From the NCBI GenBank assembly GCA_947302175.1, contig CAMYVB010000004.1, positions 38,692 through 102,691 of the forward strand: 64,000 nucleotides of DNA, given 5' to 3'. The position numbers were made by a program, and so were the translations under genes. A model generated the notes under the pieces. That model searched no databases and had not been told where the DNA came from. It worked only from the letters and a program-made list of their open reading frames with translations. The DNA is from an uncultured Bacteroidales bacterium. Lineage in GTDB: Bacteria > Bacteroidota > Bacteroidia > Bacteroidales > UBA932. This document shows, one piece after another, positions 9,503 through 18,157 of the stretch; position 1 is the first letter of the stretch, and every line of letters begins with the position of its first letter.

Positions 9503-10780
9503 ATGAACGACTTTCCCGAAATAGTTCCTCCGAAGTGGAGGGAGGAAGAAGAGAATAAGAGGACGAGCCTGATCAAGGTCATAGGCGTAGGCGGCGGCGG
9601 ATGCAATGCTGTCAGCTATATGTACGACCAGGGCATCAAGGGCTGCGACTTCATAGTCTGCAACACCGACGCCGACTCCCTGCACAGCAGCCGCGTGCCG
9701 CTCAAAATCCAAATCGGCACCCTCGGCGCAGGCACCGACCCTGCTGAAGGACGCAAAGCCGCCCTGGAGCATCAGGACGAAATCGCCCGTATAGCAATGG
9801 ACGAAGACACCAAGATGCTGTTCATCACCGCCGGTCTTGGCAACGGCACCGGCACGGGAGCAGCTCCCGTAATCGCAAAAATGGCAAAAGACAAGAACAT
9901 CCTTACCGTCGCCGTCGTCACCGTCCCGTTCGACAACGAAGGCAGCGAGACCTTGTCGAGAGCCATTGACGGCATAAAGGAGCTCGAAAAGAACGTCGAC
10001 AGCCTGATTATAATCAAGAACCAGAACATACTCAAGAACTACGGCGACCTCCTCCTCCAGGATGCATTCCCCAAGTCGAACGAGGTGCTTTCCACAGCCG
10101 TGAAGTGCATAATCGAGGTCATTTACAAGCCCGGCTACATCAACCTCGACTTCCACGACGTGTGCAATATGATGAAGGACAGCGGATGCGCCCTTATGGG
10201 CATAGGTTCCGGCACGGGAGAGCACAGGATAGAAGACGCCGTGCGCGAAGCTTTCAGCTCTCCCCTTCTGAACGACTACGACCTCTCCTCTGGCAAGGAC
10301 ATCCTTCTCAACGTGACCGTCGGCCTGAACGAAAGGGGCGTGAGCGCCGGCCAGTACCAGAGTATCTACGAGGAAATCCGCAAATATGCCGGCAACGTGA
10401 CTCCCTTCAAGCAGGGCCTCATCTACGAACCCGACCCGGAATTCGGCGACAGGGTCAACATCACCGCCATCGTGACCGGCCTGAAGTTCGTGGACATAAT
10501 AGGTCCCAACGAAGACACAGGCAACTACATCTTCCTCGACAGCGATTTCCACTGCAGCCCCAGGAAATCGAGGAACTCCGGTGAGGACGGCATAAGCCTC
10601 CAGGAGCCCGCTTCGGGACTGAAGATGAAGATAGGCTTCAACACAGTCGACAACAACCGCAGATTCGATTTCTCCGAAGAGGACAGGCCCGTCCTCGCCA
10701 TAGTGCCCGGGCAGGACTTGAGCGTGCTGGAAGACAATCCTGCCATAAGGAGGAACACAAAAAAGTCAAACAAAAACTAG
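9503..10780 (+). CDS. ftsZ: FtsZ, tubulin-like division GTPase
   Basis: Polymerises at mid-cell into the Z ring. The 425-residue protein has the N-terminal GVGGGGCNAVSYM loop, the T7 synergy loop NLDFHDV with its Asn and two Asp residues kept, and a C-terminal peptide DNPAIRR resembling the FtsA-binding tail, after a linker of about 90 residues. The tubulin signature, usually GGGTGTG, reads GNGTGTG here with Asn at residue 114. This is a rare change at a GTP-contacting loop. All other landmarks are intact, so it is likely functional. It is followed 15 bases later by gltX. Confidence 0.95.
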   Translation: MNDFPEIVPPKWREEEENKRTSLIKVIGVGGGGCNAVSYMYDQGIKGCDFIVCNTDADSLHSSRVPLKIQIGTLGAGTDPAEGRKAALEHQDEIARIAMDEDTKMLFITAGLGNGTGTGAAPVIAKMAKDKNILTVAVVTVPFDNEGSETLSRAIDGIKELEKNVDSLIIIKNQNILKNYGDLLLQDAFPKSNEVLSTAVKCIIEVIYKPGYINLDFHDVCNMMKDSGCALMGIGSGTGEHRIEDAVREAFSSPLLNDYDLSSGKDILLNVTVGLNERGVSAGQYQSIYEEIRKYAGNVTPFKQGLIYEPDPEFGDRVNITAIVTGLKFVDIIGPNEDTGNYIFLDSDFHCSPRKSRNSGEDGISLQEPASGLKMKIGFNTVDNNRRFDFSEEDRPVLAIVPGQDLSVLEDNPAIRRNTKKSNKN

Positions 10781-10795
10781 AAAAATAAAGTCAGC

Positions 10796-12400
10796 ATGGA
10801 AAAAAGAACGAGAGTGCGTTTCGCCCCCTCCCCCACCGGACCGCTTCACATGGGTGGAGTCAGAACTGCATTGTACAACTATCTCTTCGCCCGCCAGAGA
10901 GGCGGCGATTTCATCCTGCGCATTGAAGACACCGATTCACACCGCTTCGTCCCTGGTGCCGAAGCGTATATAATTGAAGCTCTCAAATGGTGCGGCATCA
11001 CGCCCGACGAGGGAGTCGATGAGAACGGCAAAGTTGTCGAAACTGCCAGCGAAAAGCATCCCCATGCCCCGTACAGGCAGTCCCAGAGAAAGGGTCTCTA
11101 CCGTCAGTACGCCGAGCAGCTTGTAGCCAACGGATATGCCTACTATGCTTTCGACACCCCCGAAGAGCTCGAAAAAGCCCGCGCTGAAGCTGAAAAAGAC
11201 GGTAAGACCTTCATCTATGGCCTTCCCACCAGGATGGGACTTCGCAATTCCCTGACCCTTTCCGCCGAAGAGACTGCCAGGCTCATTGAAGAGACCACAG
11301 GCTGGACCATCAGGTTCAAGATGCCTGCCGACACCGTCGTAAAAATGGACGACATGATTCGCGGTCACATCGAGGTCAACACCGACACACTCGACGACAA
11401 AGTCCTCTGGAAGCGCTCCGACGAACTCCCTACTTACCACCTTGCCAACATCGTGGACGACCATCTGATGGAGATTACGGAGGTTATACGCGGCGAGGAG
11501 TGGCTTCCTTCACTCCCCCTGCATTACATGCTCTACAAGGCATTCGGCTGGGAAGACACCATGCCCCGCTTCGCCCACCTTTCCCTGCTTCTGAAGCCCG
11601 TCGGCAACGGAAAGCTCAGCAAGAGGGACGGCGACAAGCTCGGTTTCCCCGTATTTCCCCTGAAATGGACGAATCCCGAGGGTGAAGTTTCCCGTGGTTA
11701 CCGCGAGGACGGCTATTTCCCCGAGGCATTCGTAAACATGCTCGCCATGCTCGGCTGGAATCCCGGCAACGACCGCGAATTATTCTCGATGGACGAACTG
11801 GTCGAGGCTTTCTCCATGGACAAGGTCCAGAAAGCCGGCGCCAAATTCAACCCCGAAAAAGCCAAGTGGTACAATAGGGAATATCTTAGGATGAAAGACG
11901 ACGCCGATCTTACCGAGCTGTTCAAACCTGTTCTCGAAGCTCATGGCATAAGCGTCACCGGAGGCCCCCAGTCTCCCCTTTCTTCCGATTTTGAGAAAGG
12001 TGAATTCTCCTGGAGCTACGTCAAAAAGGTCGTGAAACTCGTTAAGGAGAGAGCCACTTTCGTACAAGACATGTGGACTCCTGCCGAGAGCCTGTTCAAG
12101 GCTCCGGTTGAGTACGTCGAGAAGGACTGGGCCAAGTTCTGGACCGCGGAGAACGCCGAAATGGCAGGTAAGGCCGTCGACTTCCTCCTCGCGTTCAACG
12201 GGCCTTTCGAAAAAGAACCCGTCGAGACTGCACTGGTCGGTTTCATCAAGGACAACGAGTGGCCCATGGGCAAGGTTATGAACTGCCTAAGGCTCGTCCT
12301 CACCGGTTCAGCAAGCGGTCTTGGCATTGCCGACATCCTTTCCTTCATAGGCAAGGACGAACTTAAAAAGCGCTTCGCTTCCGCCCGCGCCAAGGCATAA
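10796..12400 (+). CDS. gltX: GltX, glutamyl-tRNA synthetase
   Basis: Class I aminoacyl-tRNA synthetase that charges tRNA-Glu. The 534-residue protein carries the HIGH-type motif in PSPTGPLHMGGVRTALYNY near the N-terminus, RIEDTDSHR after it, and the KMSKS-type motif GKLSKRDGDKLGFP around residue 280, followed by the alpha-helical anticodon-binding region. The C-terminal part is a little longer than average. It runs directly on from the division cluster with a 15-base gap. It ends 3 bases from a convergent gene with no obvious terminator between them. Confidence 0.96.
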   Translation: MEKRTRVRFAPSPTGPLHMGGVRTALYNYLFARQRGGDFILRIEDTDSHRFVPGAEAYIIEALKWCGITPDEGVDENGKVVETASEKHPHAPYRQSQRKGLYRQYAEQLVANGYAYYAFDTPEELEKARAEAEKDGKTFIYGLPTRMGLRNSLTLSAEETARLIEETTGWTIRFKMPADTVVKMDDMIRGHIEVNTDTLDDKVLWKRSDELPTYHLANIVDDHLMEITEVIRGEEWLPSLPLHYMLYKAFGWEDTMPRFAHLSLLLKPVGNGKLSKRDGDKLGFPVFPLKWTNPEGEVSRGYREDGYFPEAFVNMLAMLGWNPGNDRELFSMDELVEAFSMDKVQKAGAKFNPEKAKWYNREYLRMKDDADLTELFKPVLEAHGISVTGGPQSPLSSDFEKGEFSWSYVKKVVKLVKERATFVQDMWTPAESLFKAPVEYVEKDWAKFWTAENAEMAGKAVDFLLAFNGPFEKEPVETALVGFIKDNEWPMGKVMNCLRLVLTGSASGLGIADILSFIGKDELKKRFASARAKA

Positions 12401-12403
12401 GGC

Positions 12404-14569
12404 TCAGCGTATCGACACAGATACGCCGTCAGCCCTATTTGTGAATTTGAGAAGATAAGTATTGCTCCCGGCGTCCCAAAGTGAAGGGTCGAGAATATCA
12501 ATTCCATCGACCGTGACACTTTCAGGGGCCCGGGAAAGCAGTATTCTGGAGACATTGAGAGTGCCTTCTGGCCCTTTTGCCGTGAAGGAGAAAGAGCCGC
12601 CCTTATTCGTGACATCATATGCCTTCGATGCTGCCGCAATTATTTTCGGAGCCTTGCCGGCACGGCTTATGTCGTACAGGAAAGCCTGGTTGCCGGGGGC
12701 AAGGATCGTATCGGTTACAACCGGGAGCTCAGGATCGAAAAGGTCGGTATAGACTCCCTTAATCTCAAGGGGATCGTCACTTACGCTTTCATCCAGGACT
12801 GCGGCGACCATGTACGGCCCGCGCCTGAAAGTCAGATAGTTTTTCAGCTCAAGCTCTTCGCCGGCAGCCGAGTACAATTGTCCTACAGTATCGAGCAGCA
12901 CGGAATCAGCACCGGGCTCCATAACAAAGACTTTGGGATCCTGCCTGATAATGGAGATACTGCCTTTGCCGAAAGAGTACGTACCCTCAGCAGGGGCAGG
13001 CCCAAGGCTGAGAAGCGAGAACAGGTGGTCTGAGGGAGCAGCGAAGGACAGACCGTCGGAATTCCACCATTCGCTCACTCCCTGGAAAGGATCACTGTCG
13101 TTTCCACAATATATGAGTTTTCCTCCGCCCTTTATCCAACGAGCAATATGAGAGTGCGCTTCAGGGCTCAGGGGCTTCATTGTGGAGTAACTCATTATCA
13201 GGATTTTAACTCCTTTGAGCGCGGCCTTATGGCCAAGATTCTCTATGTGGCTTATCCCGACGGGCACGCCGCGCTTGAGAAGCGGGGCGGCCATACCGTA
13301 GAATCCCGACATGGCAGGGTCGCTGAAATCATCGAACTCGGGGAAACGCTGGAACATAAGGGAATTTCCCATAAGTATGTTTATCCCCCGGCTTCCCGAA
13401 GCCGTGCTTTTTGATGCGGGGATATCCTGAAGAGCCGATGTCATCACCTGCATCATGGTTGCATAGTCCGAAGGCAGGCGCACCCTCTCGGAGCTACCGG
13501 CCGAAGGCGCGTATAATCCTTCGTATATCCTTTTAGGCCAAGGCATTATCTCATAGTTCGCCTCTGAAGACTGAAATAGCTGGGCGGCGAATGTAGCGTG
13601 GTAATTCCTCCTGTAGTCCATCCAGTCGCGCCTGGCGTCTTCGATGGGGTCGGTCAGAAGCCACATACGCCTTCCGGTCGGTGCGGTCATCGACACCATG
13701 CAGGCATATTCAAGATATGCTGTTTCGAAAGTACGTTCTTTAAATACTCCGTTGTAATAGAACGGGACCCTTGACGTGCCTGTCCATACCTGGGCTATGT
13801 ACCCGTCTATATCGGGGAGCAGGGCAAGACTCGCTTCGGGGCTGACGATTTGCCACTGGCTGTAGTTAAGAAGCGAATGGGTGGGCACATAGCACTTTAC
13901 TTCTACGCCTTTCTTCCTTCCGTAATCTTTTGCGTAACTCGAAACGGAGTCGAGCGCACGAAGGTAAAGGTGGTATTTAAGCTTTGCAGACAGATATGCG
14001 GCCTCTGGAGAAGACTGCTGATCCTGATACGGGAAACCGTAATAATCTTCCCATTCCCGCTTGAAGGCATCGCTGTAGCCCGCGAACGCCCAGAACTCCG
14101 GCTCCTCGAAATAAAGGCCAAGCGCGCCGGCGTCAATTGCCCTTTCGACCTGAGTCTTTTTGAAATACTCGAGGAAATTGAGGGTAGGAACTACATAGGG
14201 GACGTTTATCGTGTGCCAGATAGTATTTCCTTCCACGTCTTTCTGACCTTCATCCCAATGCTCTGTCCCGTCCCAATCACCGCTGAAATAATCTTCATAT
14301 CCACCCCACGCCATACCCGTCATGAAATCCGTCCTGTAGCCTTTCTCGCGCCACGAATTGATGCGGTCTTCAAATGAAACTTGAACGGGGGCCCGATGAT
14401 TGTCCATCCCATAAACAATTACCGCATCAGCCCGCACATCTATCGAGCTTTTCCACGCCGAAGTGGTCTGGAAGGTGGTCTTGGGATAATCATCCGCCTT
14501 CTTTGATGAAACGCATGACGCGCAAAGCACTGACAGTGCGCCTAAAACGATAATTGAATAATTTTTCAT
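12404..14569 (-). CDS. Large lipoprotein, glycosidase-like architecture, function unknown
   Basis: A 721-residue protein from the ATG at 14569. The track start at 14593 lies inside truB. The signal peptide ends in a lipobox, SVLCASC, so it is a lipoprotein of the envelope or cell surface. Residues of about 40-400 read like a TIM-barrel glycosidase (VPYVVPTLNFLEYF, LGLYFEEPEFWAF, then IMPWPKRIYEG). Residues of about 440-560 resemble the GATase-like middle domain of GH42-type enzymes (VKILIMSYSTMKPL, WIKGGGKLIYCGND), and a beta-rich tail follows. Glu residues in EEPE are candidate catalytic groups. I cannot assign a family or substrate. It follows rpiB-truB, whose functions give no clue. Confidence 0.7.
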   Translation of the reverse strand: MKNYSIIVLGALSVLCASCVSSKKADDYPKTTFQTTSAWKSSIDVRADAVIVYGMDNHRAPVQVSFEDRINSWREKGYRTDFMTGMAWGGYEDYFSGDWDGTEHWDEGQKDVEGNTIWHTINVPYVVPTLNFLEYFKKTQVERAIDAGALGLYFEEPEFWAFAGYSDAFKREWEDYYGFPYQDQQSSPEAAYLSAKLKYHLYLRALDSVSSYAKDYGRKKGVEVKCYVPTHSLLNYSQWQIVSPEASLALLPDIDGYIAQVWTGTSRVPFYYNGVFKERTFETAYLEYACMVSMTAPTGRRMWLLTDPIEDARRDWMDYRRNYHATFAAQLFQSSEANYEIMPWPKRIYEGLYAPSAGSSERVRLPSDYATMMQVMTSALQDIPASKSTASGSRGINILMGNSLMFQRFPEFDDFSDPAMSGFYGMAAPLLKRGVPVGISHIENLGHKAALKGVKILIMSYSTMKPLSPEAHSHIARWIKGGGKLIYCGNDSDPFQGVSEWWNSDGLSFAAPSDHLFSLLSLGPAPAEGTYSFGKGSISIIRQDPKVFVMEPGADSVLLDTVGQLYSAAGEELELKNYLTFRRGPYMVAAVLDESVSDDPLEIKGVYTDLFDPELPVVTDTILAPGNQAFLYDISRAGKAPKIIAAASKAYDVTNKGGSFSFTAKGPEGTLNVSRILLSRAPESVTVDGIDILDPSLWDAGSNTYLLKFTNRADGVSVSIR

Positions 14570-14576
14570 TGCCTGG

Positions 14577-15461
14577 TTAATTATCAAAGCCAAGGGAAAT
14601 AAGGGCGTCGCTTACGCTGAGAGCTTCCGACACGGTAAAACCACCGCTGCGCGTGCGCCTCAATGAAGCGAGGAAGGCCCCGCTGCCCAGCTCTTCACCA
14701 AAGTCGCGGGCGAGGGCGCGGATATATGTGCCTTTTGTACAGCGCACCCTGACAAGGGCACAGGGCAGATTGAGTGCAGAAATATCGATTACGTTAATCT
14801 TGGGGTTGACCCTGGATTCGATTTCGCCTTCGGGCACCGCAGTTGCGCTCAGAGGGATGCGGCAAACGCCGGTATCGCCAAATTCCAGCAGTTCCAGCTC
14901 AGGGATATTGATTTTCTGCTTGGAAAGAAGCTCCGAGGCCCCGTGGTCGAAGGCCGCATCGCCATTTAGAGCAGCCTTGTAGGCCTTGCGGGCCATCTCA
15001 TATGCCCTCACTCCGTCAACAGACTTAGCGGAAAAGAGAGGGGCCACCTGCTCCTGCTCGCCTATAAAACCAGGGAGGACCGCCTCAAAGGCTTCCCTGC
15101 TGACTCCGCCAAGCGGGTAATACTTGTCAATCTCCTTTTCGCGGTCGTAGGAGGGAGTTGTGGCGCCGAATACTATACCGGCCTCGTATTCTTTCTCGTG
15201 AGCCTGCAATTCGTCGGCGAGCTTTGTCGCCCTGCCTATGCAGACCAAAAGTATGCCGGTCGCCAGGGGGTCGAGGGTGCCGGCATGGCCGACTTTGAGT
15301 TTTTTATTGTGGAAATGCTTGCAGGCCGCCCACTTGAGCTTGCGTATCACGTCGGCGGAAGTCCATCTCCAGGGCTTGTCTATGGGGATGATGATGCCCT
15401 GAGGATAGTCGTCGATGCTATCCGTAAGGGGCATGCCATTTTTTAGGATAAGAGGATCCAT
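14577..15461 (-). CDS. truB: TruB, tRNA pseudouridine-55 synthase
   Basis: Converts U55 of the tRNA T-loop to pseudouridine. The 294-residue protein has the family start YPQGIIIPIDKPWRWTSADV, the catalytic Asp motif KVGHAGTLDPLATG and the later KEYEAGIVFGATTPSYD and RVRCTKGTYIRALARDFG motifs. No separate PUA domain is evident, as in the shorter TruB types. It starts 7 bases after the rpiB stop, and the unknown lipoprotein starts 7 bases after its own stop, so the three are probably cotranscribed. Confidence 0.95.
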   Translation of the reverse strand: MDPLILKNGMPLTDSIDDYPQGIIIPIDKPWRWTSADVIRKLKWAACKHFHNKKLKVGHAGTLDPLATGILLVCIGRATKLADELQAHEKEYEAGIVFGATTPSYDREKEIDKYYPLGGVSREAFEAVLPGFIGEQEQVAPLFSAKSVDGVRAYEMARKAYKAALNGDAAFDHGASELLSKQKINIPELELLEFGDTGVCRIPLSATAVPEGEIESRVNPKINVIDISALNLPCALVRVRCTKGTYIRALARDFGEELGSGAFLASLRRTRSGGFTVSEALSVSDALISLGFDN

Positions 15462-15468
15462 CCGGGCT

Positions 15469-15897
15469 CTAGACGGGGATTTTGTCTATGCGGCGCTGAT
15501 GGCGTCCGCCCTCGAAATCGCTGGTGAGCCAAGTGCGGACTATGCTCACGGCCATGCGGTAGGAAATGAAGCGGGCGGGCATTACGAGGACGTTGGCGTT
15601 GTTGTGGGCCTTTACGAGACGGCCTACTTCAGTGTTCCAAGCCAGGCCGGCGCGTATGCCGCGGTGATGGTTGAGGGTCATCGCCATGCCGTTGCCGGTG
15701 CCGCACAGGGCTATTCCCAGGTCGGCCTCGCCTTTCTCGACGGCCTCCGCCAGGGGGTGGGCGACGTCCGTGTAATCCATGCTTTCTGTGCTGTCGGTAC
15801 CGAAATTGACGACCTCATGGCCTTTACCAAGAAGGTAGGAAATGAGTTTTGCCTTGTATTCCACGCCTGCGTGGTCGGAGCAAATTGCTATTTTCAT
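15469..15897 (-). CDS. rpiB: RpiB, ribose-5-phosphate isomerase B
   Basis: Interconverts ribose-5-phosphate and ribulose-5-phosphate in the pentose phosphate pathway. The 142-residue protein is full length for the RpiB/LacAB fold. It shows the N-terminal CSDHAGVEYK motif, the catalytic Cys in GIALCGTGNGMAM, and HNNANVLVMPARF. It is the first gene of the minus-strand run rpiB-truB-lipoprotein and is transcribed away from the GH36 gene. A weak TATCTTTA box lies on the minus strand at 15921-15928. Confidence 0.95.
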   Translation of the reverse strand: MKIAICSDHAGVEYKAKLISYLLGKGHEVVNFGTDSTESMDYTDVAHPLAEAVEKGEADLGIALCGTGNGMAMTLNHHRGIRAGLAWNTEVGRLVKAHNNANVLVMPARFISYRMAVSIVRTWLTSDFEGGRHQRRIDKIPV

Positions 15898-15935
15898 TGC
15901 TTGAATGGTTTAATCTCTCGTAAAGATACGCTTTT

Positions 15936-15967
15936 TATGGAAAAGTACTGCCGTTTTTGTATCTTTG
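15936..15967 (+). promoter_or_regulatory. Bacteroidetes-type promoter of the GH36 gene
   Basis: A perfect TAnnTTTG element (TATCTTTG, 15960-15967) lies 20 bases downstream of TATG (15936-15939), a three-of-four match to the TTTG upstream element. The predicted start is about 15973, giving a leader of roughly 14 bases before the ATG at 15987. Confidence 0.6.
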
Positions 15968-15986
15968 AGCAAACCGCACCCGCATT

Positions 15987-18146
15987 ATGAAAAGATTCCT
16001 CGCCCTTCTGCCGTTGTTTCTCCTGCTCAGTTTATGCCTGAGAGCCAAGACTGCTTCCTTCAGAGACAATCTCAAAGGGGAAGATTGTGCGGCCGCGTGG
16101 GCTGAGCGCAGTTTTGCAGCCGGGAAGGTGCCGCCTTTTTCGTTCAACTACGGAGGCGTTCCTTCGGAGAAACTGCTGCCCCGCTGGCGGTTCAGCCGCA
16201 AGGCGATAGAGACGGATAAAAACAGCGAGAAAGTGACCGCCTGTCTATGGACCGACCCTCGTACCGGACTGCAGGTCGAGTGCCGCGTTAAGCTTTTCAG
16301 CGATTTCAATGCAGCGGAGTGGGTGCTGGTATTCCGCAACACGGGGTGTAGTGACAGCCCCCGGTTATCTCAAGTGCGTACCATTGATTTGGAGCAAGTT
16401 TCGCAGCCCGAAAAGACAGAAAATGATTATGAGGTCTTTTTCGCCGACGGACCGTTTTTCAGCGCGGCTGATTTCAGGTCTCGCGACACTGTTCTCGCGA
16501 AAGGCTCAGAGCTGCACCTTGAGCCCGACGGCGGCCGCTCCTCGAGCCACACCATGCCCTATTTCAACGTTAAGACGCCTTCGGGCGGGGTGGTTTATGG
16601 CGTTGGCTGGACTGGCAGCTGGTGCGCCGACATTGTGCGCGACTCACATAAGAGCCTCCGCGTGAGCGCAGGTCTTCGCGATTTCGACTCATTCCTTCGC
16701 CCCGGCGAAGAGATACGCGTCGCGTCCGTGTTCATGATTCCCTGGAGGGGCGAAGACAGGATGGACGGGCAGAACTTAATGCGCCGCTTCATCCTCGCGC
16801 ATCACCATCCCGAGGCGTCCGGCGCTCCTGTCAAGGCGCCCATCCTAACGAGTTTCGACCACAACGGTCCCTGGCCCTGCGACGAATTCTCCTGCCTGAC
16901 CGAATTCATGGCCAAGGCCTCCATACGCCAGCAGGCCTACTACGGCACGGTGGCGGATGCATTCTGGCTCGACGCCGGCTGGTATTCGCGCGCTGCCGAC
17001 TATAAGAGCGGCTATTGGTGGCACAGCGCCGTGGGCAACTGGACCCCGGACCCCGAGCGCTTCCCCGACGGCATTGCGCCCATTGCCGAAACAGCGCACG
17101 AGGCGGGCGCAAAGTTGCTTCTATGGTACGAGCCCGAGAGGGCCAACGTAGATTCAGACTGGGCGCACGCGCATCCCGAATGGATGCTCGCCGCTTCGGG
17201 CGCTCCCGCAGTGCCGCTCGACTATCCCGTGGATTCGGCGTTTATAGTAAATATCGGCAACCCCGACGCCCTGCAGTGGGTATGCAACGAGATGCTCCAA
17301 AGCATCAGCGATAACAAGGTGGACATTTACCGCCAGGACTTTAACATAATGCCCGAGCCCTTCTGGCTTAATAACGACGAGCCCGGGCGCAAGGGTATGA
17401 CGGAAGTCAAATATATCGCAGGCCTGTACTCCTACCTCGATTTCCTGCACAAGATGATGCCGCACCTCATTATGGACAACTGCGCAGGCGGCGGGCGGAG
17501 GCTTGACTTCGAAATGGTTTCACGCGGCATAGCTCTCTGGCGCTCCGACTATTCCAACTATATCGACGGCCGCAGATGCCACGGCTACTATCTCAACCAG
17601 TGGCTCCCTGTCAACTGCACCTGCGTCTCGAGCGGCGACCCCTACGACTACCGCTCCACACTCGCAGCGGGCGTCAATTTCACCTGGGGCTCAACAAAAA
17701 GCGGGAAAGGCCTGTCAATCGAGGGTGAAAAGGCGCTGATTGAGCTCTATCGGGGCCTGAAAGACTACTTCCTCGAGGACTACTACCCCTTAAGCGGCTA
17801 CGGCGACATCACAGGCGAGGATCTCTGGATGGCCTACCAGCTCAACCGCCCCGCTGATTCCACGGGCATAGTGGTCGCTTTCCGTGGACCGGAAGCGAAT
17901 GATTCCACCTATACCGTACGCCTCCGCGGCCTCGACCCCTCAGTTACTTACCGGCTTGCCTTCGATGGCGACGTTGCCGCCCCCGGGCGCAACCAAAGGC
18001 TCGGGAGCGCACCTTCTTCAGCCGACGCCTCCGCAGGGCTCCCGGGAGAGCCTTTCACCATGAGCGGAGCGCAGCTCTCAGAGGGGCTAGAGCTCACCCT
18101 GCCGGAGAAGCGCAGCAGTCTGCTGCTTCGCTACCGCCCTCTTTAA
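15987..18146 (+). CDS. Secreted GH36 alpha-galactosidase
   Basis: A 719-residue protein with a signal peptide (about residues 1-20, no lipobox), so periplasmic or secreted. It has an N-terminal beta-sandwich domain and a central TIM barrel with the GH36 hallmarks FWLDAGWY, LLLWYEPERA and DNCAGGGRRLDFE. The nucleophile is Asp451 in IYRQDFN and the acid/base is Asp521 in WRSDYSN. A C-terminal beta domain follows. GH36 enzymes remove terminal alpha-galactose from oligosaccharides or host glycans. The exact substrate cannot be told. It stands alone on the plus strand and ends 11 bases from the convergent C69 fusion. Confidence 0.9.
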   Translation: MKRFLALLPLFLLLSLCLRAKTASFRDNLKGEDCAAAWAERSFAAGKVPPFSFNYGGVPSEKLLPRWRFSRKAIETDKNSEKVTACLWTDPRTGLQVECRVKLFSDFNAAEWVLVFRNTGCSDSPRLSQVRTIDLEQVSQPEKTENDYEVFFADGPFFSAADFRSRDTVLAKGSELHLEPDGGRSSSHTMPYFNVKTPSGGVVYGVGWTGSWCADIVRDSHKSLRVSAGLRDFDSFLRPGEEIRVASVFMIPWRGEDRMDGQNLMRRFILAHHHPEASGAPVKAPILTSFDHNGPWPCDEFSCLTEFMAKASIRQQAYYGTVADAFWLDAGWYSRAADYKSGYWWHSAVGNWTPDPERFPDGIAPIAETAHEAGAKLLLWYEPERANVDSDWAHAHPEWMLAASGAPAVPLDYPVDSAFIVNIGNPDALQWVCNEMLQSISDNKVDIYRQDFNIMPEPFWLNNDEPGRKGMTEVKYIAGLYSYLDFLHKMMPHLIMDNCAGGGRRLDFEMVSRGIALWRSDYSNYIDGRRCHGYYLNQWLPVNCTCVSSGDPYDYRSTLAAGVNFTWGSTKSGKGLSIEGEKALIELYRGLKDYFLEDYYPLSGYGDITGEDLWMAYQLNRPADSTGIVVAFRGPEANDSTYTVRLRGLDPSVTYRLAFDGDVAAPGRNQRLGSAPSSADASAGLPGEPFTMSGAQLSEGLELTLPEKRSSLLLRYRPL

Positions 18147-18157
18147 TCGTTTTGGAG

